Source: Rhodoglobus sp. | GTDB taxonomy: Bacteria; Actinomycetota; Actinomycetes; Actinomycetales; Microbacteriaceae | Assembly: GCA_025464445.1 (NCBI GenBank) | Contig: JAODLY010000004.1 | Coordinates: 1 to 64,000, forward strand | DNA length: 64,000 bases | Direction: 5' to 3' | Shown here: piece after piece, positions 54,119 to 63,092 of the stretch | How the letters are laid out: each line of letters starts with the position of its first letter | Numbering within the stretch: position 1 is the stretch's first letter | The notes under the pieces: generated by a model | Database searches by the model: none | Told to the model about the DNA's origin: nothing | What the model saw: only the letters and a program-made list of their open reading frames with translations | Position numbers and translations under genes: made by a program

Positions 54119-55345
54119 GTGACCGAAGCCTCCCGTTCGGACCTGCGTGGCAACAACCTCGACCTTGTCAGGCGCCGCAACCTGGCGCTCGTGCTGCGTC
54201 GGGTGCACGAGCTGGGCGCCGTGTCCCGCGCCCGCCTGACAAAGGAGACCGGCCTCAACCGGTCGACGATCGCAGCGCTCGTCGCCGAACTTGTGCAGCT
54301 GGGGCTCGTGCTCGAGACCGACCCCGACCAGACGAACAGGGTCGGCCGGCCGAGCATCGTGATCGTGCCGAGCGAGCGAGCGGTGGCCATCACCGTGCAC
54401 CCGGAGCTGGACGCAGCGACCATCTGCCTCGTCGCCCTCGGCGGCCGCATCCTGCGCCACGAGCGCTACCCCACGCGCGGGCTGCCGTCAGCCCGCGAAG
54501 TTGTCGATATAGCAGCGACAGCAATCGGAAGGATGCGCTCCGACCTCGGCGGCGACCACGCGATAGTGGGTGTGGGCCTGGCGATCCCCGGCCTGGTGCG
54601 AGCGAGCGACGGCGTCGTCACCCTCGCGCCGCACCTGGAGTGGCGCGACGAGCCGATCGGGGAGATGCTGCGGGCGGCGACGGGCTACGAGGTGTTCGCC
54701 GCCAACGACGCGAGCCTGGGGGCGATCGCGGAACGGATCCGCGGGGCGGGGCGCGGGGTCGATGACCTCGTGTACCTGAACGGCGGGGCGAGCGGCATCG
54801 GCGGCGGGATCATCGCAGGCGGGGTGCTGCTGGGCGGGGCATCCGGTTATGCGGGTGAAATCGGCCACACCCTGGTCAACAGTGCCGGGCTGGCCTGCCA
54901 CTGCGGTTCGACAGGATGCCTCGAAACCGAGGTGCAGCGCGCGCCGCTGCTCGAGGCGCTCGGCCTCGACCCCTCGGAGGCCGACGCGCTCGAGACGACC
55001 CTGCTGGCGAGGCTCGCCTCCGCGCCGTCTGCGGAATTGACCGCGCTCGTCGAGCGGCAGGTCGGCTACCTGGCGCGTGCACTCGCGAACACGGTCAATA
55101 CGTTCAACCCCGAGCTCATTCTCCTTGGCGGCTTTCTCGGCTCGCTCTACGCCGCTGCGCCGCACGCACTCGATACCGGGATGCGTTCGATGGCTCTGGT
55201 CGGACCGCGCGACATCGTGCGGCTCGAGCGCGCCACCCTCGGCGCGACGATCATCGAACTGGGTGCTGCCGAGCTCGCCTTCCGCTTGCTCATCGCCGAC
55301 CCGGCGGGCACCGAGGGGTCCCGCGTGCTGCGCGCCGGCGCCTGA
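54119..55345 (+). CDS. ROK family regulator of the second sugar cluster
   Basis: This 408-residue regulator has an N-terminal winged helix (GAVSRARLTKETGLNRSTIAALVAELVQLGLV) and a ROK domain with GEIGHTLV ... CHCGSTGCLE. The GTG start has GAGAGGGGGG upstream. It follows the isomerase on the same strand with 47 nt between them, so it is probably part of the same transcript. It is the likely regulator of the divergent importer promoters, where the TGTTATGTTGC elements lie. Confidence 0.9.
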   Translation: MTEASRSDLRGNNLDLVRRRNLALVLRRVHELGAVSRARLTKETGLNRSTIAALVAELVQLGLVLETDPDQTNRVGRPSIVIVPSERAVAITVHPELDAATICLVALGGRILRHERYPTRGLPSAREVVDIAATAIGRMRSDLGGDHAIVGVGLAIPGLVRASDGVVTLAPHLEWRDEPIGEMLRAATGYEVFAANDASLGAIAERIRGAGRGVDDLVYLNGGASGIGGGIIAGGVLLGGASGYAGEIGHTLVNSAGLACHCGSTGCLETEVQRAPLLEALGLDPSEADALETTLLARLASAPSAELTALVERQVGYLARALANTVNTFNPELILLGGFLGSLYAAAPHALDTGMRSMALVGPRDIVRLERATLGATIIELGAAELAFRLLIADPAGTEGSRVLRAGA

Positions 55346-55467
55346 GCGCTATTCGTTGCGCGGCGGCCGCCGCCGCCGCCGATAGTCTTAACCAGTGGGG
55401 AGGCCGACTCCGCAATCCCGCGCCGCATAGCCGGCGCCTCGCACGACAATCCAGGAGTTCTTCCCTC

Positions 55468-56697
55468 ATGACCACCGTCGTGCACCCAGGCGACTCGCTG
55501 CTTCCGCGGCAGCGGCTCGTCTACGTCATCGTTCTCGGCGCGCTCACGGCGCTCGGCCCGTTCACCATCGACCTCTACCTGCCGGCCTTCCCCGTCGTCG
55601 AGGGCGAGTTCGGTGTCTCGGCGGCCGTCATCCAGCTGACCCTCACCGCCACCACCCTCGGGTTCGCGCTCGGCCAGCTGCTCGTCGGGCCGTGGAGCGA
55701 CAGGGTGGGTCGCCGACTACCGCTCATCATTGCTTCGAGCGTGCACGTGTTCGCGAGCCTCGGCGTCGCGCTCGCACCCGGCATCGAATGGCTGTTCGTC
55801 TTCCGCGCCCTCCAGGGTGCCGGCGCGGCGGCCGGCGGTGTCGTCGCGATGGCCATCGTGCGCGACCTGTTCGGAGGCCTCCCGCTCGTGCGGATGCTGT
55901 CGCGCCTGTCACTCGTGAGCGGGCTCGCACCCATCCTTGCGCCCGTCATCGGCTCGCAGCTGCTTCGGATATTCCCGTGGCGCGGCATCTTCATCTTCCT
56001 CGCCGTCTACGGCGTGCTCGTGGTGCTCGCCGCGATCTTCTTCGTCGTCGAGACGTTGCCGCCGGCGAGACGCACCGACCCCGGGCACAGCACGACGCGG
56101 CAGCGCTACCACGCCCTGTTCTCCGACCGCATTTTCGTGGGTGTCGCCGTGATGGCGGGCATGACCTTCTCCGGCCTGTTCGCCTACCTCGCATCCTCGT
56201 CGTTCCTGTTCCAGCAGGTGTACGGGCTCGATGCGCAACAGTTCGGGGTCCTGTTCGCCGTCAACTCCGTCGGTGTGCTCATCGGGGTGCAATCCAGCTC
56301 GCGACTGGCGAAGTACGTCGGCCCGCAATGGATACTCGCGGGCTCTACAACTGTGCTCCTGCTCTCTGCGGTCACCATCGTCATACTCGATTCGAACCAC
56401 GTCGGCCTGGCGGGCATCCTCGTGCCGCTGTGGTTCTTCATCGCGGCCTGCGGGTTCTCCTTCCCGTGCACCCAGGTGCTCGCGATGACCAACCACGGCG
56501 GCGAGGCGGCCACGGCGGCATCCCTGCTCGGCGCATTGAACTTCGGGCTTGCCGGGCTGATCTCTCCCATTGTCGGACTGTTCGGCATCCACAATGCAAT
56601 CCCCATGGGGGCGATCATGGGATGCACGGCCGCGGTGTCGATTGTCGTGCTGTGGAGCATTGTGCGGCCCTGGAGCGTGCCCGCGCTCGCCCGCTGA
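55468..56697 (+). CDS. MFS drug exporter, Bcr/CflA type
   Basis: This 409-residue transporter has twelve membrane helices. The Bcr/CflA start is FTIDLYLPAFPVVEGEFGVSAAVIQLTLTATTLGFALGQLLVGPWSDRVGRR, and a typical Asp lies in helix 1. It probably exports drugs or other small compounds with proton exchange. The ATG at 55468 begins the conserved sequence. The ORF track entry from 54916 runs through the ROK gene in another frame. Confidence 0.92.
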   Translation: MTTVVHPGDSLLPRQRLVYVIVLGALTALGPFTIDLYLPAFPVVEGEFGVSAAVIQLTLTATTLGFALGQLLVGPWSDRVGRRLPLIIASSVHVFASLGVALAPGIEWLFVFRALQGAGAAAGGVVAMAIVRDLFGGLPLVRMLSRLSLVSGLAPILAPVIGSQLLRIFPWRGIFIFLAVYGVLVVLAAIFFVVETLPPARRTDPGHSTTRQRYHALFSDRIFVGVAVMAGMTFSGLFAYLASSSFLFQQVYGLDAQQFGVLFAVNSVGVLIGVQSSSRLAKYVGPQWILAGSTTVLLLSAVTIVILDSNHVGLAGILVPLWFFIAACGFSFPCTQVLAMTNHGGEAATAASLLGALNFGLAGLISPIVGLFGIHNAIPMGAIMGCTAAVSIVVLWSIVRPWSVPALAR

Positions 56698-56751
56698 GCC
56701 GTAGGGGCTCGCATGATCGCGCGCCTCACACTTTCTCGATAGCGTCGCATC

Positions 56752-58017
56752 ATGAGAATCCTCCTTGTCGGCACCGGCGGCGTCGGCAATGCCATCGCCA
56801 AGATCGCGGCGCGGCGATCATTCTTCGAGACCATGGTCGTGAGCGACTACGACCTGTCCCGCGCGGAGTCCACGATCGCGTGGATCGAGTCGAAACACGG
56901 TGCCCAGGGCGGGCGGTTCGTCGCGGCGAAGATCGATGCGTCGAACCCGGACGACGTGGCATCCGTTGCGAAAACGCACGGGGCGACGCACGTGATGAAC
57001 GCCGTCGAGCCGAAGTTCGTGCCCACGATCTTCGCGGGCGCGCTCGCGGCCGGTGCGGACTACCTCGACATGGCGATGAGCCTCTCCGAGCCGCATCCCA
57101 CCGAACCGCACTCGAAGACCGGCGTCAAGCTCGGCGACGACCAGTTCGCCCAGGCTCCGGACTGGGAGACGGCCGGCCGTCTCGCGCTCGTGGGCATGGG
57201 CGTCGAGCCGGGCCTGAGCGACGTCTTCGCGCGCTACGCGGCCGACCACCTGTTCAGCGAGATCGACGAGCTGGGAACCCGGGATGGCGCGAACCTCGTC
57301 GTGCGGGACGAAGCCGGCAACGAGATCTTCGCCCCGTCGTTCAGTATCTGGACGACCATCGAGGAGTGCCTCAACCCTCCGGTGATCTGGGAAAGGGACC
57401 GCGGCTGGTACACGACCGAACCGTTCAGCGAGCCGGAGGTCTTCAGCTTCCCCGATGGCATCGGTGACGTGGAGTGCGTCAACGTCGAGCACGAAGAGGT
57501 GCTGCTGATGCCGCGCTTCCTCGATGCCAGGCGCGTGACCTTCAAGTACGGGCTGGGCAACGAGTTCATCGGCATCCTGAAGACGCTGCACCAGCTCGGC
57601 CTCGACAAGACGGCGCCGCTGAGGGTGCGCAGCGCGAACGGCCCGGTCGAAGTAGCCCCCCGCGATGTGGTTGCCGCCGGCCTGCCCGACCCCGCCACGA
57701 TCGGACCGCGGATGACCGGCAAGACCTGCGCGGGGGTCTGGGTCACGGGCAGGGGCACCGACGGCAAGCCGCGAGAGGTTTACCTCTATCACGTGAGCGA
57801 TAACGAGTGGACGATGGCCGAGTATGAGAGCCAGTGCGTGGTGTGGCAGACGGCGCTGAACCCGGTGATCGCGCTCGAGTTGCTCTCGACAGGGGTGTGG
57901 ACCGGCACGGGCGTGCTCGGCCCCGAGGCCTTCGACGCCCTGCCGTTCCTCGACCTCATGAAGCTGCCCGTCGACGAGGGCGGCTACGGCCAGGCCTGGG
58001 GGCTGGAGGATCGTTGA
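56752..58017 (+). CDS. Saccharopine dehydrogenase family protein
   Basis: This 421-residue protein has an N-terminal Rossmann turn ILLVGTGGVGNAIAKIAA and the family segments VMNAVEPKFVPTIFAGALAAGADYLDMA and GMGVEPGLSDVFARYAAD. It belongs to the saccharopine/carboxynorspermidine dehydrogenase-like group. The substrate cannot be told apart by sequence alone. The TTG start of the next gene overlaps its stop, so the two are coupled. Confidence 0.85.
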   Translation: MRILLVGTGGVGNAIAKIAARRSFFETMVVSDYDLSRAESTIAWIESKHGAQGGRFVAAKIDASNPDDVASVAKTHGATHVMNAVEPKFVPTIFAGALAAGADYLDMAMSLSEPHPTEPHSKTGVKLGDDQFAQAPDWETAGRLALVGMGVEPGLSDVFARYAADHLFSEIDELGTRDGANLVVRDEAGNEIFAPSFSIWTTIEECLNPPVIWERDRGWYTTEPFSEPEVFSFPDGIGDVECVNVEHEEVLLMPRFLDARRVTFKYGLGNEFIGILKTLHQLGLDKTAPLRVRSANGPVEVAPRDVVAAGLPDPATIGPRMTGKTCAGVWVTGRGTDGKPREVYLYHVSDNEWTMAEYESQCVVWQTALNPVIALELLSTGVWTGTGVLGPEAFDALPFLDLMKLPVDEGGYGQAWGLEDR

Positions 58018-58616
58018 TCAGGGCGTACCGGCCCGACGATCTCGTGGCACTGCGCCGAGTCTGTCTCCTCACCGGCAGGGCCGGCGGCGATGCGACCGGC
58101 CAATGGTCATCTGACGACCTGCTCCCCGATGTCTTCCTCGAGCCGTACGTCACCCTCGAGCCGTCCACGGCCTGGGTGGTTGAGCAGGATGCCCGCCCGG
58201 TCGGCTATCTCGTCGCGGCCTTCGACACGGCAGCTTTCGCCGACAACTGGCGCACTCGCTGGTCACCGGTCTTCGCCGCGCGTCACCCTCGCATCGCGGA
58301 TGACCCGCAGGAGCAATGGCTGCGCGACTACGGCTACAACCCCGACTGGTTGCTCGGCCCACAGGCGGAGGCGTACCCCGCCCACCTGCACATCGACCTC
58401 ATGCCCGCGGCGCAGGGCAGCGGTTGGGGCCGCGGTCTCATGCGGGAGCTCGGGCGCGCCGCCGTCGCGGCGGGGGTGCCGGGCATCCACCTCGGCATGG
58501 CGCGGGAGAACCTGGCAGCGCTCGCCTTCTACCGGCGACTGGGCTTTCGCGAGCTGCCGACCGCTGGCGATGCGCTCATGCTGGGCATCGACCCCGAGGC
58601 CCTCAGTTGGCGCTGA
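58014..58616 (+). CDS. GNAT family N-acetyltransferase
   Basis: This 200-residue protein resembles the acetyltransferase group that looks like the OGA C-terminal domain. It has IRAYRPDDLVALRRVCLLTGRAGGDAT at the start, then HLHIDLMPAAQGSGWGRGLMRELG as the acetyl-CoA site, and GIHLGMARENLAALAFYRRLGFREL. It starts at TTG within TTGA, overlapping the previous stop, with GGAGG just upstream. The substrate is unknown. The end overlaps the convergent membrane-protein gene by 14 nt. Confidence 0.82.
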   Translation: MIRAYRPDDLVALRRVCLLTGRAGGDATGQWSSDDLLPDVFLEPYVTLEPSTAWVVEQDARPVGYLVAAFDTAAFADNWRTRWSPVFAARHPRIADDPQEQWLRDYGYNPDWLLGPQAEAYPAHLHIDLMPAAQGSGWGRGLMRELGRAAVAAGVPGIHLGMARENLAALAFYRRLGFRELPTAGDALMLGIDPEALSWR

Positions 58617-59220
58617 GCGAGATCCCGAACGCGTTCAACACGACCATGGCGATGACTCCGAAAACGCCTGTCGCGCCGGTGAAGGCGAGCGCCGCCAGCA
58701 GGGGTCGCCGTTCAAACCAGTAGAGCAGCCCGGGATGACTCGTCTGCAACTCCCGGCGCGAGACGGCATCCTCGAGCGTCGTATGCGGCACGTCGAGGGT
58801 CGCGATGACCACATCCATGTTCGCCCGCGACCAGAATTGCCCCCGCATGCGCACGAGCTGCCTGCCCTCGTGGTCGCACAGGAACAGTTGTGGGCTGGCC
58901 TCGGCCTCGGTACCGCTGAACGTCTCGGCAGAAATGAGCGAGCCGATCTCGGCAACGGGCACGAAGGTCGTGCGCCCGAAGAAGCCCCGCTCGCGCAACC
59001 CCGTCGAATCGACCCAGATGCCCGTAGCGAAGAAGCGGATCGACGCGAGAGCCACGGCGCCCATCGCGATGGCCTGCACCGCAAGCACGAGGCGCCACGG
59101 GCCGTTGGGAACCGTGAGTTCGTACAGCACCACGAAAACGGGCGTCATGAACACGAGCGAGGCGACAAGTCCCTGCCGGAACAGGGAGCTTTGGGGGCGC
59201 AAGTGGTGTGTCTCAGCCAC
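58603..59220 (-). CDS. Membrane protein of unknown function
   Basis: This protein of about 205 residues has two N-terminal helices (about 17-65), a polar central domain of about 100 residues with beta character, and one or two C-terminal helices. I do not recognise the family, although the middle part resembles PH-like membrane protein domains. The GTG at 59220 is chosen because a G-rich ribosome site lies just before it. It stands alone on its strand, next to a tRNA gene. Confidence 0.6.
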   Translation of the reverse strand: MAETHHLRPQSSLFRQGLVASLVFMTPVFVVLYELTVPNGPWRLVLAVQAIAMGAVALASIRFFATGIWVDSTGLRERGFFGRTTFVPVAEIGSLISAETFSGTEAEASPQLFLCDHEGRQLVRMRGQFWSRANMDVVIATLDVPHTTLEDAVSRRELQTSHPGLLYWFERRPLLAALAFTGATGVFGVIAMVVLNAFGISLSAN

Positions 59221-59260
59221 GGTCCCCCCTACAGCTCGTGTCAATCGCTGCTACATCGTG

Positions 59261-59345
59261 CGGAGGATGGGGGATTCGAACCCCCGAGGGCTTTCACCCA
59301 ACACGCTTTCCAAGCGTGCGCCATAGGCCACTAGGCGAATCCTCC
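59261..59345 (-). tRNA. tRNA-Ser (GGA anticodon)
   Basis: The minus strand folds into a serine tRNA. The acceptor is GGAGGAT/ATCCTCC, the anticodon stem-loop CACGC-TTGGAAA-GCGTG has anticodon GGA (reads UCC/UCU), a long variable arm is present, and the T arm is GGGGGTTCGAATCCCCC. CCA is not encoded. Confidence 0.95.
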
Positions 59346-59425
59346 TGGCGGGTCGAACAGGTTTCAGCGAACGACCTCAAGGAAGCATAACGGCTATCCC
59401 CTGCATCGGATGCGCCCGTGCGGGC

Positions 59426-59431
59426 TACAAT
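59426..59431 (+). promoter_or_regulatory. -10 box of the SRP RNA gene
   Basis: TACAAT lies 6-7 nt before the expected 5' end of the SRP RNA. The -35 region is less clear. Confidence 0.5.
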
Positions 59432-59437
59432 CGAGTC

Positions 59438-59525
59438 GGCTCCTCGCGTGGCGCCATCCAGGCCAACTCCCCCAGGACGGAAACGTAGCAAGGGTAACCG
59501 GGCTCTGGCGGGTGCGCGAGGAGTC
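59438..59525 (+). ncRNA. ffs: Signal recognition particle RNA (small, 4.5S type)
   Basis: The sequence contains the SRP core CCCAGGACGGAAACGTAGCAAGGGTAA, which holds the conserved GGAA tetraloop and the Ffh-binding internal loop. The ends pair (GGCTCCTCGCG with CGCGAGGAGTC). A T run follows within 8 nt. It binds Ffh to target membrane proteins. The ends are approximate. Confidence 0.9.
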
Positions 59526-59631
59526 ATTACATTTTTCGGGCAAGCACGGCAGAGGGTCGCCTCGCCGTCCCGGACGCACCTGGGGCAAGCTGCGAGCCTG
59601 GCATGATCCAGCATGCCGCGCCCTTCTTCAA

Positions 59632-59685
59632 TTCGTTCGCGATCTCAAGGAGTCCGCGACGACGTTCCTTGAGATCGCGAACGAA
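59632..59685. repeat. 20-bp perfect inverted repeat with 14-nt loop
   Basis: TTCGTTCGCGATCTCAAGGA and its exact complement TCCTTGAGATCGCGAACGAA flank a 14-nt centre, in a 256-nt gap that has no gene. It is not followed by a T tract. It may be a dispersed repetitive palindrome or a terminator between the SRP RNA and pta. Confidence 0.85.
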
Positions 59686-59781
59686 CGGAGCGATCGGCAG
59701 GGGTCGGTCACTTTCGGCCGGGCCGCTCGCGGCCAGGCGGGGAGGGCGGCCGCGCCGAGGCGTGCGCCGTAGGCTCGTGTC

Positions 59782-61875
59782 GTGGCGAAGAGCATCTACA
59801 TCACGAGTGCCGAAGGGCATTCCGGCAAGTCCTCGATAGCGCTCGGCGTGCTCGACACCCTGCTTCGCGGCATCGAACGTGTCGGCGTTTTCCGTCCGGT
59901 GGCGAGGTCGACCCACGAGCGGGACTACGTGCTCGAACTGCTGCTCTCGCGCGACGGGATGAACCTCGACTACGACGAATGCGTCGGCGTCAGCTACGAA
60001 GAGGTGCACGACGACCCGGATGCCGCCCTCTCCCGCATCGTCGACAGGTTCAAGTCGGTCGAGGCCAAGTGCGATGCCGTCGTCATCGTCGGTTCGGATT
60101 ACACGGATGTCGCGACCCCCACCGAACTCGCATACAACGCGCGCATCGCGGCCAACCTCGGCGCACCGGTGCTGCTCGCTCTCACCGGTCGGGAGCCGGA
60201 CGAGACGCGGGCGCGCACAGCAGACGAGCTCAGGCAGGTCGCCGAGCTGAGCATCCCTGAACTCCTCGGTGCGCACGCGAGCCTCTTCTCAATCATCGTC
60301 AACCGTGCGGACCCCGGGAAGCTCACGGAGATCGCGAAGGCCGTGGCTGACGCCGCCCACGTTCCGGTCTGGGCGATTCCGGAGGACCCGTACCTGATCG
60401 CCCCGACAATGGACGCGATACTGCAGGCCGTCGACGGCACACTGCTCAAAGGCGATAAGGCACTGCTCGGCCGCGAAGCGCTCGGCGTCGTCATCGCGGC
60501 GATGTCGATGGAGAACGTGCTGCTGCGGCTCATCGAAGGCGGCGTCGTGATCATCCCCGGCGACCGCAGCGAGGTGCTGCTTGCCGCCCTCACCGCCCAC
60601 GCCTCAGCGACATTTCCTTCGCTGTCCGGAATCGTGCTCAACGGCGGCTTCGATCTCTCGCCGACGATGGATCACCTCATCGCAGGCCTCGATGAGACTC
60701 TCCCCATCGTTACGACGGGCCTCGGCACCTACCAGACTGCGCAGCGCATCGCACAGGCGCGAGGGAGGCTGAGCGCGACATCCCAGCGCAAAGTGGACAC
60801 GGCCCTCGCCCTGTTCGAGAAGCACGTGGATGCCGCGGTGCTGTCCGAAGCGCTGGGCGCGGGCAACTCCACAGTCGTCACCCCACTCATGTTCGAGTAC
60901 GCCCTGCTCAGCCGCGCGCGGGCGGACAAGAAGCACATCGTGCTGCCGGAGGGTAACGACGACCGCATCCTGCAAGCGGCGGGGACCCTCCTGGCGCGCG
61001 GGGTCGTCGACCTGACGATCCTCGGTGACGAGAACGATGTGCGGGCCAGGGCGGCGGGACTCGGCGTCGACATCGCCGCGGCGAAAGTGTTGTCCCCGAC
61101 CGATGCCGACCTGCACGAGAAATTCGCCCAGGAGTACGCGAAGCTGCGCGCCCACAAGGGCATGACCGTCGAGCGGGCGCGTGACATCGTCACGGACGTC
61201 TCCTACTTCGGCACGATGATGGTGCACTTCGGTCTCGCCGACGGCATGGTGTCTGGCGCGATGCACACGACAGCCCACACGATCACGCCGGCGCTCCAGT
61301 TCATCAAGACCGTGGACGGGGTGAATGTCGTCTCGAGTGTCTTCTTCATGGCGCTCGCCGACCGCGTGCTCGTCTACGGCGACTGTGCGATAGTGCCCGA
61401 TCCGACCTCCGACCAGCTCGCCGATATCGCCATCTCCTCCGCGGGCACCGCGCTGCAGTTCGGCATCGAGCCGAGCGTCGCGATGCTCTCCTACTCGACG
61501 GGCGAGTCTGGTTCGGGGGCGGACGTCGACAAGGTGCGCGTCGCGACCGCCCTCGTGCACGAACGCCGCCCCGACCTAGAGGTTGACGGCCCGATCCAGT
61601 ACGACGCCGCAGCGGATGTCGCGGTCGGTGAGGCGAAGATGCCCGGCTCGAACGTGGCCGGCCACGCCACCGTGTTCATCTTCCCCGACCTCAACACCGG
61701 CAACAACACCTACAAGGCGGTGCAGCGCAGCGCGGGAGCCGTGGCGATCGGCCCGGTGCTGCAGGGGTTGCGCAAGCCGGTAAACGACCTGTCGCGCGGC
61801 GCCCTCGTGCGCGACATCGTCAACACCGTCGCGATCACCGCGATCCAGGCGCAATCGCCGGTCGAGGCCAAATGA
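59782..61875 (+). CDS. pta: Phosphate acetyltransferase (long form)
   Basis: This 697-residue protein has an N-terminal BioD/CobQ-like P-loop domain (YITSAEGHSGKSSIALGVLD), a central DRTGG domain, and the C-terminal PTA_PTB domain (about 370-690) that converts acetyl-CoA and phosphate to acetyl phosphate. This is the long enteric-type form. The start is a GTG. The stop overlaps the ackA start in ATGA, so the two enzymes are made together for acetate production or recovery. Confidence 0.95.
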   Translation: MAKSIYITSAEGHSGKSSIALGVLDTLLRGIERVGVFRPVARSTHERDYVLELLLSRDGMNLDYDECVGVSYEEVHDDPDAALSRIVDRFKSVEAKCDAVVIVGSDYTDVATPTELAYNARIAANLGAPVLLALTGREPDETRARTADELRQVAELSIPELLGAHASLFSIIVNRADPGKLTEIAKAVADAAHVPVWAIPEDPYLIAPTMDAILQAVDGTLLKGDKALLGREALGVVIAAMSMENVLLRLIEGGVVIIPGDRSEVLLAALTAHASATFPSLSGIVLNGGFDLSPTMDHLIAGLDETLPIVTTGLGTYQTAQRIAQARGRLSATSQRKVDTALALFEKHVDAAVLSEALGAGNSTVVTPLMFEYALLSRARADKKHIVLPEGNDDRILQAAGTLLARGVVDLTILGDENDVRARAAGLGVDIAAAKVLSPTDADLHEKFAQEYAKLRAHKGMTVERARDIVTDVSYFGTMMVHFGLADGMVSGAMHTTAHTITPALQFIKTVDGVNVVSSVFFMALADRVLVYGDCAIVPDPTSDQLADIAISSAGTALQFGIEPSVAMLSYSTGESGSGADVDKVRVATALVHERRPDLEVDGPIQYDAAADVAVGEAKMPGSNVAGHATVFIFPDLNTGNNTYKAVQRSAGAVAIGPVLQGLRKPVNDLSRGALVRDIVNTVAITAIQAQSPVEAK

Positions 61876-62960
61876 GGGTCCTCGTCGTCAACGCGGGGTC
61901 GTCGACCATCAAATGGGAGGTCGTCGATGTCGACACCTCGGCGCGCGTGCGCGGCGGAATCGTGGAGCGCATCGGTGACGGCGCGACACACGCCGATGCG
62001 ATGACCGGCATCCTCGCGGGGCTCGAGGGCGAGATACTCTCCGCGATAGGCCATCGGGTCGTGCACGGGGGCAGCGTGTTCCCCGCGGCGACACTCGTGA
62101 CCGACGAGGTAGAGCTGCAGATCGACGAGCTGTCCACGCTCGCGCCGCTGCACAACCCCGCAAACCTCGCGGGCATCCGGGCCGCAAGATTGGCGTTCCC
62201 GGGGGTGCCGAACGTCGCCGTGTTCGACACCGCATTCCACCAGACGCTCGCGCCAGAGGCCTACACCTATGCGATCGACGCCGGGGTAGCCGCCACGCAC
62301 GGGGTGCGCAGGTACGGGTTCCACGGCACGTCGTACCGTTATGTCGCCGGTGCGTCCGCCGCACTGCTCGGCCGCCCGTTGGAAGAACTGAAACTCGTCG
62401 TGTTCCACCTCGGCAACGGTGCATCAGTGTGCGCGATCGACGGCGGCCGCTCGGTGGAGACCTCGATGGGGATGACGCCGCTCGAAGGCCTCGTCATGGG
62501 CACGCGTTCCGGCGACCTGGACCCGGGCGTGCTCATGCACCTCGCCCGGTCCTACTCCCTCGCCGACCTCGACGGGATGCTCAACCGCGGCAGCGGCATG
62601 CTCGGCCTCTCCGGCCGCAGCGACATGCGCGACGTGCAGGCAGCGGGGGATGCCGCGGCGCAGGCAGCGCTCGACGTCTACCACCACCGGCTGCGGCACT
62701 ACCTCGGCGCGTATTTCGTGCACCTGGGGGGAGCCGACGCCGTGGTGTTCACCGCCGGTGTGGGCGAGAACAGCCCAATGACGCGCGCAGCCACGGTCCA
62801 CGGGCTCGAGGGCTTCGGCCTGGTGCTCGACGAGCAGCTGAACGCGGCGCCGGCACGGGGGGCACGGGTCGTGTCATCCCCATCGTCCACGGTGAAGGTG
62901 CTCGTGGTGCCGACCAACGAGGAGCTCGAGATCGCCAGGCAGGCCGTCGCGCTGCTCTAG
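61872..62960 (+). CDS. ackA: Acetate kinase
   Basis: This 362-residue protein has the ASKHA kinase start VLVVNAGSSTIKWEVVD, then RYGFHGTSYRYV with the catalytic region, VVFHLGNGASVCAIDGG, GLVMGTRSGDLDPG, and VFTAGVGENS. It is about 30-40 residues shorter than enterobacterial AckA but keeps all motifs. It transfers phosphate between acetyl phosphate and ADP. The start overlaps pta by 4 nt. Confidence 0.96.
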   Translation: MRVLVVNAGSSTIKWEVVDVDTSARVRGGIVERIGDGATHADAMTGILAGLEGEILSAIGHRVVHGGSVFPAATLVTDEVELQIDELSTLAPLHNPANLAGIRAARLAFPGVPNVAVFDTAFHQTLAPEAYTYAIDAGVAATHGVRRYGFHGTSYRYVAGASAALLGRPLEELKLVVFHLGNGASVCAIDGGRSVETSMGMTPLEGLVMGTRSGDLDPGVLMHLARSYSLADLDGMLNRGSGMLGLSGRSDMRDVQAAGDAAAQAALDVYHHRLRHYLGAYFVHLGGADAVVFTAGVGENSPMTRAATVHGLEGFGLVLDEQLNAAPARGARVVSSPSSTVKVLVVPTNEELEIARQAVALL

Positions 62961-63003
62961 CCACCCCCCACCCCTCCCTGCCCCCGCCCGCGCCGCCCCG
63001 CTC

Positions 63004-63092
63004 GCGTTCCTAACTTCGGAGTTCTCGCGCTGGCAACGCTGAAACGCAACGTGGGACCGCTCCCGCGACGAGAACTCCGAAGTTAGGAACGC
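63004..63092. repeat. 24-bp perfect inverted repeat next to the DUF559 gene
   Basis: GCGTTCCTAACTTCGGAGTTCTCG at the left and its exact complement at 63069-63092 flank a 41-nt centre. The right arm overlaps the last codons of the DUF559 gene. The arms are longer than a normal terminator. No T tract is present. Confidence 0.88.

Noticed and set aside
55346-55400. A GCC-rich trinucleotide run as a phase-variable repeat
   Set aside because: The run is short and interrupted and lies between genes, away from any evident promoter box.
54916-55467. The upstream part of the MFS-containing ORF
   Set aside because: It is a shadow within the ROK gene; the transporter begins at the ATG at 55468.
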